DNA from: Dentipellis sp. KUC8613
Taxonomy: Eukaryota; Basidiomycota; Agaricomycetes; Russulales; Hericiaceae
Direction: 5' to 3'
DNA length: 64,000 nt
NCBI GenBank assembly: GCA_002286715.1
Contig: NSJX01000038.1
Location: 204,853-268,852 of the forward strand
Shown: positions 11,037 through 21,199 of the stretch, one piece after another
Layout of the letters: every line of letters begins with the position of its first letter
How positions within the stretch are numbered: the first letter of the stretch is position 1
Translations under genes and position numbers: made by a program
The notes under the pieces: model-generated
Told to the model about the DNA's origin: nothing
Seen by the model: only the letters and a program-made list of their open reading frames with translations
Databases searched by the model: none

Positions 11037-13749
11037 ATGTCCAAGTTCACGAAATTGTACGCGTATGCGTCGCTTCTGTCCCTGGTGGGCACACAGGCGC
11101 TCGCAGCCAACGACTGGGATGTCCCCTGCACGCAGGGACAGTGCACGTACGACCTCCCTGCGAACAGTGGGGCTTCCGCTACAGTCCAAGTGGTTCGTCG
11201 CACTCTCATATCTGCGTTAGTGTTCCACGGCTGATCACAGCCGCACGCTCGCCAGACGGGCTCGACGACTGCGATATCGGACATAACGACCGCTGCAGGA
11301 TGGGAGATCCTGGAGTGTGATGCGGATGGACTGGACCAGACGATCAAGATGGTGTGCACGAGTACGACTGCCGCCTGCGACCACGTTCTGCAGAACGGCG
11401 CGAAGGATACACTCGTCCGCTTGCCCCAGAACGTAAGTCTCTATTCTATTTACTCAATGTATGCTGTGGGTATTGACAGCCACGCAGTGCGGCCAGATGC
11501 CTTTTGCGCGCGTGGCGAGCATGACGGAGACGAACCAGACAATCCCCTCTACGGCGAAGCGCTCGCTCTTCGGGCGCGGCGGAACGACGCAGACCGTATA
11601 TACTCTGGATCTTGATACCAATTTCGCTGCAGCCAATCCGTCTCAGTGAGTATTCCTCTTGACTTCACTTCTCCAATGTTGGTGTTCAATTATGCAATAG
11701 GCACGGAGCGATCTCGTTCTCCGTACAGGGAGTGAACCTCCCAGACTCGTCTACGGCACCTGCAAAGTCGCGCCGCTTCGTCTCGCGACCCGTCATGGAG
11801 ATGAAGCACAGACGGGCTGCAACCACTCAATGTACGTCCCTTTCCCCCAGGCCGCATTCTCAACAAAAACAAAACTCAACCACCCTATCTTCCATCTTCC
11901 ACAGCCGTCGAAGCGAAGATGAAACAGATCAACGGAGAGGTCAAGGACAAGCTCGAGCACAAGTTCAACGAGACGCGCAACATCGGCCCGCACCCCGTGG
12001 ACCTCAACGTGGACAAGACGCTCATCAACCTCGGCGTGACGTGCCCCGTCGTGAACGGGAACGTGAACGTCGGCATCAACGCGAAAACGCACGTCGACGT
12101 CTCCCTCGGCGCCACCGCCGTGGGCACCGTCATCCCGCCCAAGCTCGACGATTTCAGTCTGTTCGTTGGTGAGCTGTCCTTTTTGTCCTTGACGCGGGGA
12201 GTTGGATTGACTGAATCCTTCCTGATGGTGGGTAGCTTTGGATGGGAACATCGACGGCACGTTGACGGCGAAGGCGACGGCGCAGGGCCCCTTCACGTCC
12301 GGCGCCATCCCCGTCTTCTCCGCCGGCATTCCAGGGTTCAATGTCCCTGGGTGTGTTCTCCCCTCCGCTTGAATCCTAGCGCACTGCTGAATATACATAC
12401 CTAGAATCTTCTCTGTCGGCCCAGCGTTCACCGTGAACGCTGAGGTCACGGGCGACGTCGAGCTCGAGCTCGACTTGACCACCGGGCTCGCGTACTCGTT
12501 CTCGAACGTCGAGTTCGAGTTCCCGCCCGGCAAGTCTGCCAGCACCGGTACCTTTGGCCCTAGCGACAACAGTACGTTATGTCCTAATACTGTTTCGGTT
12601 CGACTAGTGCTGATCATCCTGGATGCCAGCCTTTACACTCTCTGCGAGCCCTGAGCTCTCCGGCAGCGCAAACATCACGGCGCATCTCATCCCCGAGGTT
12701 GGTACACCTCTTCCCACATCTCGCCTTTTGAAACCGAGCTCATCATCGACCCGCCAGCTCACGGTCGGCATCAAAGTGCTCAACGGCGTCGGCACCGCCG
12801 ACGTCTTCCTCGACCTCGACGCGTCCGCCTCGCTCAACATCACCGGCGTCGACCTCAAGGCGTCCGGCACCGTCGGCACCGCGGGCAAGTCCGGCAGCGC
12901 GGCCGCGCAGGCCTGCGTCGACGTCAGCACGGGCCTCAACGCGCACGTCGGCGCGACCGCCGCGCTGCTCGACGTGTTCGACAAGACCGCGCAGCTGACG
13001 CTGTTCAACAAGAACTTCGATCTCTTCCAGGTGCGTTTGCTCGTCTATGGGTTCTCGTGGAAGTTGGTACTCATGCGGGCGATGGTTATTTTAGAAATGC
13101 TTCGCCGCGAAGACAGCGCCTCCCGCAGCCAAAGTCTCCCCTGCAGTCGCATCGCAGGCACCCGCCGCGCCGCCCAAGGCTCCCGTTGCGGCCCCGCCGA
13201 AGGCGCCTGCTGGTGCGCCGCCTGCGCAGCCCAAGGCTCCCACTGCGGCCCCTCCCAACACTCCCGCTCCCGCCTCTCCTGCCGCGCCGAAAGCACCTGT
13301 CGCCGCCCCTCCCAAAGCCCCCGCCGCCGCGCCTCCGAAAGCCCCTGCCGCTGCACCACCCAAGGCGCCTGCCGCCGCACCACCCAAGGCACCTGCCGCC
13401 GCCCCGCCAAAAGCCCCCGCCGCAGCCCCGCCAAAAGCCCCTGCCGCCGCACCACCCAAGGCCCCCGCCGCACCGCCCGCCGCAGCAGCCCCGAAGCTCG
13501 CCGCGACGCCCACCACGGCCACGTCGCGTGCGGTGAACAACAACAACCCGCTCGCGAAGCGCGCGTCGCTCAAGTGCTCGACGTTCTCGGCGCCCCAGAC
13601 GCTCGTGAGCCAGCTTGTGCATGCGATCCAGTACGTGGCTCTCTTTCTCTTTGTCCCTGTCCATTTCTGTCCCTCGCTCGCTCTATCTCTCGCTCGCTCC
13701 ACTCGAGGCGCTAACTGACGGACTTTACAGGCAAAAGGCCAAGTCATAA
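11037..13749 (+). CDS. Secreted beta-rich protein A with Kex2-like sites and PKAP repeat tail
   Basis: Eleven exons: 11037-11192, 11256-11432, 11488-11645, 11701-11831, 11905-12168, 12236-12350, 12405-12571, 12630-12697, 12758-13030, 13095-13630, 13731-13749; 687 residues. The ATG sits in a good context (gccgccATG). A signal peptide ends after ALA (residue 23). A short cysteine region (PCTQGQC) and AISDITTAAGW follow. Residues of about 200-500 form a Val/Asp/Gly/Thr-rich, probably all-beta domain (VDLNVDK, VIPPKLDDF, DGNIDG, LSASPELSGSA, LFNKNFDLFQ). It resembles basidiomycete domains of unknown function such as DUF7223, which I could not check. The tail is a Pro/Ala/Lys repeat. Dibasic sites (AKR-S, SRR-F, HRR-A, AKR-A) suggest Kex2 processing. 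Cell-wall association is possible. No enzyme motif is seen. Confidence 0.83.
13158..13494 (+). repeat. Coding minisatellite, APPKAPAA repeats
   Basis: Within exon 10 of the 11037 gene, an imperfect 24-base unit encodes the octapeptide APPKAPAA and variants (APPKAPVA, APPKAPAG, AQPKAPTA). The last seven units are almost identical and the first few are degenerate, as expected when an array expands from one end. Lysine at every eighth residue makes a regular cationic proline-rich rod. The paralogue lacks this repeat. Confidence 0.85.
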
Positions 13750-14050
13750 TTCGCATACACATACACTTTAGGATTTGCAACGAGTCAGAGTTTGTACCAT
13801 GTTCATAGTTAATTTCGTTCATTCAGGGTTCTGTGCTGCGGTTGCCAGTTGGTTGGTTGGTCGATTGGTTGTACACTGTATATACTTCTGTAAGGTCATA
13901 ATGTGGATTTCAAATAATTGTTGTCTTTTATATTATACATATCTCATCGCCATACTTCGACTTCTCATGGGAACTGGGAACTGGGAACATAGAAATTAGT
14001 TAGTCAAACAAGTCAAGGATAGTGGAGATGTCGTCGCGACGGCGGAAGTG
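13750..14050. other. 3' flank of secreted protein A
   Basis: AT-rich 3' untranslated and flanking DNA with T-rich tracts; no coding signal seen. Confidence 0.4.
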
Positions 14051-14333
14051 CTGCAGACCGGTGCTCTGCGCAGGACTCGGACTCTGAGACGTGCGCGGCA
14101 ACGGCAGCGGCGGGGTGCCCCGGTGCGCACTGGCATGCCGTCCCCGCACCTCGCGATCGGTCGATATGCAGCGTAGGTGCTCGCGGCGGGCGGGCCGCTC
14201 GGGAAGGCGGTGTCTGTGCAGAGCGTGGAGGATGCTGGTGTGGATGGGTGCAGCGGCGGCGGCAGGAGGGAGGGCGATGGGATTGGCTGATTTGGCTGAT
14301 TTGGAGCTTTCTGTCACGGCGGGCTCTGCTTAG
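14051..14333 (+). pseudogene. Relic of an F-box gene 3' end
   Basis: The sequence matches the last part of the intact F-box gene at 24017-25906. Shared landmarks are GGACTCTG-GACG, then GGTCGATATGCAGCG, then GCAGCGGCGGC, then GAGGGCGATGGGATTGG, then GATTTGGAGC, ending at TAG. Read in frame, the end (AAAAAGGRAMGLADLADLEL) corresponds to AAAAAGRAMGLDDLEVS of the intact protein, with one small duplicated unit. The rest of the gene is missing and the upstream part is out of frame, so this is a decayed partial copy. It lies on the strand opposite to the intact gene, about 10 kb away. Confidence 0.7.
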
Positions 14334-14639
14334 CATGGTACACCCTTTTCTTTTCGTTTGCCTCCTGCGGTGCATTTGGTATGGGAGGAGGAATGGGAGT
14401 TGGGATTGGAATTGATAGCCCTGTGGTTTTGTTTTTGTATACCGAAATGATTGAATGGAGCTCGCGTTGACAACTCGAGATTGCTGCGTGCAACTCTGGT
14501 CATCGTCGTTGCAGTGAAAGCCTTCAACTCACTGGGTAGGATAAGGTACTGCTCGAGTAAAGGGGCCCCAGGGGGACGGAGGTGATAAATGCGTTCTGTG
14601 TAGTCCAACGCTCGCGGAACCAGGACGGTAGTGGCTGTT

Positions 14640-15170
14640 GCATTGAGTGGATTGGACAAGATGCCAGAGTGTCCGCATCCCGAGCGGGAGACCCGTATGT
14701 TTGCTCATCGTCAGACGCGAGGTAGAGGGGAGAAATTTTAGAAACGATACTTGCGAGTCGGTCGACGGCGCACGGTGCCATTGTCCTTCACGACAGCGAC
14801 AATGCCTCAGCGAGTTTGATAGAATAGTGATCGTGTACACAATGTCACTTGGACGTGCGGCACAAGCGGATTACGAAGGGAAGATCTGCACTCGAGCAGC
14901 GAATGAGGCTGGTGCGGTACGAGGTGGAGCGATGCGGTGAGGGAGAGCACTCAGACTGTACGCGCCGACATTCCATTCAGCGCCATCAAGCACTTACCTT
15001 GAGACGGATCCGGCATCCCAAGTGCTCTCGCATTGGGCGGGAGCATAGACATCTGCACATCGCAGAGAGTGGAAATCGATAGCGGTAAGCAAGAGCCGGC
15101 TCGAATGCGCATGAAGCGAAGCTGACGCACGCACCGCGAATTTGAGCAGGCCCGTCGTCCTGTCCGCAGG
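14640..15170 (-). repeat. Diverged copy of the 21-23 kb repeat family (inverted)
   Basis: Read on the minus strand, this stretch shares ordered landmarks with the plus strand at 21.58-22.17 kb: GGACAGGACGACGG, CTGCTCAAAT, CTCGAGTGCAGATC, TTCTATCAAACTCG, GTCGCTGTCGTGAAGG, then ACGATGAGCAAA followed by ATGCGGACACTCTGGCATC. It is shorter than the other copy. A coding-like stretch (MAPCAVDRLAS onwards, 14781-14524) suggests the unit once carried a gene, which I do not recognise. Confidence 0.65.
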
Positions 15171-15400
15171 CGGCACATGGATTCCTCGCGTCATCCAATT
15201 TGGAGGCAGAGCGGACCTGTATCGTCCTGTCCCACGAATTTCAGGCAGGCAGCACATGCATTCCTCGCTGAGCATGAAAGAGTGATCTGAGAGGTAGAAC
15301 GTCATCCAATTTGGAGGCGCTCGCTCGCTCGCATGAGCCACAGTAATACGAGAGCGGACCTGTCGACCCTCGTCCGATGTCCCGTCCTACAAAACCAAGC
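15170..15400. repeat. Short direct repeats, about 110-base spacing
   Basis: TCATCCAATTTGGAGGC occurs at 15191-15207 and again at 15302-15318. Each copy is followed by GAGCGGACCTGT and a CCTGTCC/CCGTCC motif, and preceded by GGCAGCACATGCATTCCTCG or a close variant. This is a local diverged tandem duplication at the edge of the repeat copy to the left. Confidence 0.65.
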
Positions 15401-16793
15401 TGCTGCCACCGAAAGACGAGGACGAAGGCCGACCGCGGCGGAGCAAAGGAAACAGGATCCAGACCCAGACCCCGAACTCTCACCGACATTTGAGCCCCGA
15501 AACTCCCGACCCCCCGATCCGCGTCCCCGGATCCGGGCTCCAAGTCGAATTCCACCTCCACGCCCTCGACAGCCTCCCAGCTCGAGCATATGCGATCCGC
15601 ATGCCTATGTCGTCTCGATCCGGATTCGGCTGCAGTTCCAGATCCAGGACGGGCAGATAGAGATAGAAGCCCCAAGCAAGAAGCAAGAAGTGGGGTCGTG
15701 CTCACTTCTCGCGCTCGTGTCGTATTCCAGATCTAGAGTGGGACGCGAGACGTGCGCGTCATGCAGATCTTCCGTACCGCTGCCGCGCGCCACGATGAGC
15801 ACCCCTAGCTCCGTCTCGAGGTCCTCCACCGTGTCCGACCTGCGCCCGTCGTCCGCGTCCACGTCCTTCGATAGCGCATACCATTGACCTTTGCGCGAGC
15901 GACAACAGCATCCCAATCGAAGCCAGACAAGCCAAACACCATCCTCCATCTTCAAAACTCCAACCCAAATCGCACATCGACAGCCCACCTTGCCCATCCT
16001 GACATCCAACCCTCGTCAACGTCAACGTCAACGTCAGACATCCGCATCTCGTCCAAACGCAGAAGGAACACACATACCGCGCTCTCGCCAATGCCTATGA
16101 CGCAACCGCAACCCCAGCTGCAGCAGATCGCTGTATCCCCATATGCATGTCGTCGCGAGCCCGTGACCGGGCCTCGTACGGGTCTATCGGACGATCACCG
16201 CGCGAAGACGTCTTGGCTTGGGTCTTCGCGTGGCTGATGTATGCTGCTGGAATGTACTAGTACTGGATAGACGCATGTGCAGAGGGTAGGCAGGATCCTA
16301 CCATGGCCAGAGGCAGGCACCTTGCACGTCATGCGAACTTGAACACGGTGCATACTCGGCCTTCGTTTCATCCTCGTCTTCCCGTACCTCGCGTCGAGCC
16401 CCATCTACAGTCCACCGTACGTCACCGCCATCCGTATATCGCCGAGAGCGAAGATACGCGAGGGCGTACATACCGCATACCATGCGACCCACGTATTCGA
16501 GGCCCGACGTCAGAGTCTGCGCGATCGTCTGCACATGCTTCGCACTGTAGACGAAGACGCAGAGATGCGGGTGCGGGTGCGGACGAGACGCGGTCTGCAG
16601 TCCGTCGCATGTCGACGTCACCGTCCACACCTTCTCCCGAGCGTGAAAGCATCGTGCGTCGAGGAAGATGGCACCCGGTACCAGTAGACGGATACGCACG
16701 GTATACGGCTCACGCGTTCGAGACCAGATGAGGACAAGTCGGGCCTGATGCTTCGCGAACGAGAGCTTCGCGTGCGCGGCGCAAGCGCGGTGT

Positions 16794-16826
16794 GAAGGCG
16801 AAGGCGAAGGCGAAGGCGAAGGCGAG
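16794..16826 (+). repeat. Hexanucleotide microsatellite (GAAGGC)n
   Basis: Five perfect GAAGGC units followed by a degenerate one (GAGGAC). Confidence 0.85.
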
Positions 16827-17156
16827 GACGCGCAAAGTACTGTACGTATACCAGTACCAGGTCTGTGCACACATCCGTTCGCCCACACCAATACTCCACA
16901 CCCAAACCAGAAGACGAACGTGAAGACGGAAATGTGCAAGAACGGACGCACGACTCACCGGCTCACAAAACCCAATCACCCCACCCCCGCCCGCCTTTGA
17001 GGCTCGCACCCCACTTCAGTCTTCATGTCCCCACGCGCTCTAGACCATCTAGACCAGTCCGCCGGCGAACTCGGACACGAACTCGGGCGCGATGCGGGGT
17101 AAAGAACACGCTCGCACCGGCGCGGACGGTGGGCAGGATGGGGGCGGGGGTATCGG

Positions 17157-17530
17157 CGGCCTCGAGTCTCGAGTCTTGAGTCTTGCGACGAGGATACCGG
17201 AACAAAAGGCCAGTGAGGAACGGATCCAGCAGCTGCCAACATTAACACCGGCACCAACACTAGGACCAGCACCGTGCACCGTGCACCGACAGCGGCCGAC
17301 GGATAAACTGAGAGCGCATAACACTCACGGTGAGGACAAGCTAGAGCTAGAGCTAGAGCTCGGATCTGAGGTGATACTTAATGGCGGACTCGAGTCTTGA
17401 GTCGGATCTTGAGCTTGAGTTGCCGGAGCATAGCTATAGAGTCCAGGAGAACGAAGCACCTTGAGCGTACACTGGCATTGGCACCGTGCACCGTGCACCA
17501 ACGACGTACGGCTAAATCCCCCATCGACAC
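17157..17530. repeat. Diverged tandem duplication of about 210-230 bases
   Basis: Two blocks share the same ordered motifs: CTCGAGTC...CTTGAGTC (17163 and 17390) and GCACCGTGCACCGTGCACC (17271 and 17481). Between the blocks lies a (TAGAGC) hexamer repeat at 17340-17360. No coding function is evident. Confidence 0.6.
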
Positions 17531-18606
17531 GCACGCAGCATGATGATCCGCACCAACGGCCAAGGCCAAAGACCACCACACAAACAGAAAAAGAAAGATG
17601 GGGATGGGGACGGGAATCAAAAATAAAATCATGCAGGAGAAGAGTCAAGAGTCAAGAGCGGGGCGGGGCAGTGGCGGGGCGGACCTGGGGCGGGGTGCGA
17701 TCCGATCGGGACCAGGACCACGCGAGAACGAGAACGAGGACGAGATCGGGCGGGGTAGACCTCGACGTGTCCCGACTCGCCACGTCCACGTCCCGCTGTA
17801 TCATAGTCTACTCACCTTGTACCGTAAGATCAATAGACAGTCAGAGTCATGTCTCGTCGTACGATGTACCGACGCGGAGCACGGAGCATAGCGTGGTATA
17901 CTATTCGAGTGCGGGTGCTCGTACCGGGGTGAGGCAATGGCAATGCGCGCAGGGGCTTGAGCGCAGTACGTTGGTGCAAGCGTGTATTGCGAGCAACTGG
18001 CAGAGTCTGCAGCACCACCAAAAAAAAAGCAAAGATGAGATAGGATGGACACGAGAAAGTATACGCGAGGGAGAGAGAAGAGAGACATACGCGCGCCCGT
18101 AGCCTGTCCCAATCGGGCTCAATCTCAGGCGCGCGGGTAAGGATCGTGAGTGCAGTGGAGGTGCATGGATATGGACATGGTACAGAGGGGGGAGGGGGTA
18201 CTGGTACAGTGTACACAGAGCGAGCGAGCACGAGGATACGGGATCGAGTAAAGAGCAAAGGGAGGAAAAGAGGAAAAGAGGAAAAGAAGGGAAGGATCCA
18301 GGATCGGGGGATTAATGTATAATGTAGATGTAGCAATGAGGTGAGTGGACGTATGTGTAATGTGTATGTGTATATGGGTACCGGAACGCGATAATGGATG
18401 TGGGGAGTGTGCTTGGGTTAGTTTACTATGCGGATGAAGAGTCGTCGTCGTCGTCGTCGAGGGGGGGGAAGCAGCTATAACCAAAGGAAACCGAAAGCCG
18501 AACGAGAAAGAGGTGAAAGAGAGATGATGATGCGTGATAACCAATAAGTAACCGACTCGCGTCGACACGGCGTGCCGGCGCGGTTTTGCTCGCGCCCCCG
18601 CCTGCA

Positions 18607-19212
18607 CTACACCTCGTCCGCCGACGCAACCGCGACGCACGCCGACAGCCCACTGCGCACATACTGCCGCGGCAGCGGCGTGCGGCGGCGCATGGGGCGC
18701 CCGCCCGTCCCGCCGCGGCTGAGGAGCATGCACGCGACCGCGCGCGCGCGCATGTCGCGCACGGCCGGGGCCACTGTCACCGTCACCGTCGCGGGCTGCA
18801 CGCGCACGTCCACCTCCGCACCCATACCCGTGCGCCGGGGTGCGTGGATGTGGGCATCCGCCCGCCGGGGCGCGAGGACGTCCGTGCGCCGCGGCGTGGA
18901 CGACGGCAGCGCGGGCGGCACGGGGACGTAGAGCGGCACGGCGGACGCGTCGGCGAAGGGGTCCTCCTCGTCGTTGTGCAGACGGGGGTACATGCGGTGG
19001 TGTTGGTGTTGCGGCGGGGGCGGGGGCGCGCGGCGCGTGGGGACGGGTGCGGGCGGGGCGAAGGAGATGACGCGGGACGGCTTGCGCGCGGTGCGGGCGC
19101 GCGCGGGGGCGGCGAGGAAGGGCATGTTGGCTGCGCGGCGGGTGGGCGCGGGCAGGTCCGTGTAGAGCGCGTGGATGCGCGGGGGCAGGGCGGCGGCTTG
19201 CGTGGTGAGCAT
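18607..19212 (-). CDS. Hypothetical intronless Ala/Pro/Arg-rich protein
   Basis: A single open frame of 201 residues starts with MLTTQAAALPPRIHALYTDL and ends in VAVASADEV. It is rich in Ala, Pro, Arg and Thr, with a polyproline/QHQHH stretch near the middle and a short acidic patch (NDEEDPFADA). A minus-strand TATA box at 19309-19314 lies 97 bases upstream of the ATG, and the leader is rich in CCACC repeats, which supports transcription. The high GC content makes long open frames common here, so the model could be false. I recognise no domain. The frame extends upstream of this ATG, but that part contains the TATA box and simple repeats and is more likely leader. Confidence 0.45.
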   Translation of the reverse strand: MLTTQAAALPPRIHALYTDLPAPTRRAANMPFLAAPARARTARKPSRVISFAPPAPVPTRRAPPPPPQHQHHRMYPRLHNDEEDPFADASAVPLYVPVPPALPSSTPRRTDVLAPRRADAHIHAPRRTGMGAEVDVRVQPATVTVTVAPAVRDMRARAVACMLLSRGGTGGRPMRRRTPLPRQYVRSGLSACVAVASADEV

Positions 19213-19308
19213 TGTGTGTTGTGCGTGGGTGGGAGAGCGGGTGGGTGGGTGGTGGGTGGTGGGTGATGGGGCGAGAGGCGAGCAGGGAGAAGAGGCAAAG
19301 AGGAGGCG

Positions 19309-19314
19309 TTTATA
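19309..19314 (-). promoter_or_regulatory. TATA box of the 18607-19212 gene
   Basis: TATAAA on the minus strand, 97 bases upstream of the chosen ATG. Confidence 0.4.
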
Positions 19315-19319
19315 GGTGG

Positions 19320-21190
19320 GTGATGATGGGGCACGTAAGTGGATACGGATATGGATGCGGTGCGGCGAGTGATGGGTGTTGCGGCCAAGTGAGGTGGCTT
19401 GTGTTGAGTGTCGGTGCGCGAGCAAAGTCCAAGTCGTCTAGCGAGCGAGCGGGTAAGTGTGTGTGTGTGTGTGTATTGAGCACGGGTGAGTCGGGGCGTC
19501 GTCGTCGAGGGGGCGCAACGCAAGAGCACGGACGTATTAAATATCGCCCCGCCTGCCGCAATCTGCCGGCCCCCCTGCGGGACCGGCGGACCACCCCTGG
19601 ACCACGGGCGGGCCCAGCCCCGCACAGAGAACAATGCAGCTCGTCGCCGTTACGTAGCCCCCTCGCGACCGCCGTCATCCGCTTGTCCTCTCGGTCGACG
19701 TCTTTGTTGGCGTTTTGGCAATCTGCGCGTCCGTAACGGCCGGCGCACAATAGGACGCAGGCTCGTTTGGACAGTGCCCGCACGCGAGCGGCTGACGGCG
19801 TTGCGGTCCTGTGCCTTCGCGAACCTTCGACGGATGCAGAGGCAAAGATCATGAAGGTGGGCGTGGGTGTGCGGCCCGTTCCTCTTTCTGCGACACAGTG
19901 GCCTGATCTGATTCTCTCTTCGCCGCGCCCGCTCGCAATTGTGCCCGCCTCGGGGCCTTTGCGTGCACCGCTCTTCGCCTTCGCGCTATAGCTAGTGCGT
20001 CCGCCGTCGACGTCCATGGCCATGGTCTGATGGGACAGGGGTCGTGGTGGCGGCGCATCCAAATCGCAGCCCGGCAGGCCGGCGCCGTCCGGATTGGGGA
20101 GGGGGTGTGCGCCGGGTGGGGTCGAGCTGGTGCTGGGCGGGCGGTGCGCGCTCTGGCCCTGTGCGGACCTACAGCCCACTCTTCCATTCCGTTCTCTGCT
20201 TTTCGATGGTCGTGGGCGATCAGGTACTCGAGTACTATGCAGAGCAGGTCGGCCGGGGCGTATGCCGTCTTTGCAGCGTGTACCGTGCAGGCGCCGCTCG
20301 CTTCGCGTCGACGTCGCCACTGATTGATCCCACGCCAGAAGGGGCATGCCTTGTCTCTGGACGGCGTTTGCTTTTTGTTGCAATTGTGCGCAGGTCGGTC
20401 AGGTCTCGTGGGCAGTGCCGTCCTTCTGATCACAGAATAGACTCTCGTATCGCCGAACACGCGCCGGCTGCCACTACTGCTCTTCAGCCGTAGGCACGGC
20501 GGAGCGCTGGAATTGAAGCCTTTCATCAGTGCTGGAATGTCGGTGCTTGATGCACGCTGCATTCGCGACGACGTCGACGGGCTACAAGCTTCGCCTCCAG
20601 ACGTCCTTCGAATCGGCATGCCGCCTCCTCGACGAACAACTGCAAGCACTCCCCCAGATCCCACGCCATGGAGCCCCCGCTTCCTCGCTTGACACAAGGT
20701 TTGCCGCAACGCCACCGGCGTACGAGCGAGTCTAGATCTGCGTCTTCCCGGTTCGTGCAGCCTGCATCCGCCGTGCGTCACGCGCTCTGCAATTAGCGTT
20801 TCAGCCTTTCGCGGCAGGTCAAGTGATGCGGGTGCATAGCCCCGTAGGGGACGCGCGCTGTTAAAGTCATACGGCCACGTTCATACCTACGTCGACTCGT
20901 ACTTACTCGTGCAGCCCGCGTACACAAGATCCTGCTACTTCCGCCCAGTCGACGTCGCACATCTATATCCATGACGCGTGCGACCGACCCCCAAACCTCC
21001 GCATCCGCACACGAACCCGTGCGCGGCGTGCCTGCGAATCAGGGATCCGCATCCTCCCAGCTTCTCGCTGATATATATGCAGGCGTCCGCATTTAGCCTC
21101 GCCATTGACGCTTTGGGTCGTAGACCGTCATGGGGCCAGCCAGTATAAGATTCATATTGGCTGTCGGCGGAGAGAAGCGGTGGCAGTAGA
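19320..21190. other. Gene-poor GC-rich DNA
   Basis: It contains a (GT)n microsatellite at about 19460-19474 and many overlapping frames with no domain. One minus-strand piece (PADLLCIVLEYLIAHDH, about 20270-20200) looks helical and faintly F-box-like but has no supporting context. A short frame at 20971-21096 starting MTRATDPQTSASAHEP has no recognisable relative. Confidence 0.35.
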
Positions 21191-21199
21191 CTATAGCTA

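Larger units (their letters stand above)
15400..18600. other. GC-rich gene-poor stretch, no confident gene
   Basis: Open frames exist on both strands but none has a recognisable domain. The best coding-like pieces are on the minus strand. These are APEIEPDWDRLRAR before a GTATGT donor (18.1 kb), SDCLLILRYK before a GTGAGT donor (17.8 kb), HVQTIAQTLTSGLEYVGRM (16.5 kb), and DVDADDGRRSDTVEDLE through SRPTLDLEYDTSA (15.87-15.72 kb). They could be exons of one long gene, but no continuous model with consistent phases was found. Several short tandem repeats interrupt the region. Confidence 0.3.

Noticed and set aside
13091..13822. Minus-strand Gly/Ala-rich frame of 243 codons
   Set aside because: It is the antisense of the PKAP repeat exon; the apparent GGAAAGA pattern is created by the repeat itself.
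19310..20781. Long minus-strand open frames of 310-357 codons
   Set aside because: They overlap each other in different frames, consist of Arg/Ala/Pro-rich sequence expected from GC-rich DNA, and lack a domain or start context.
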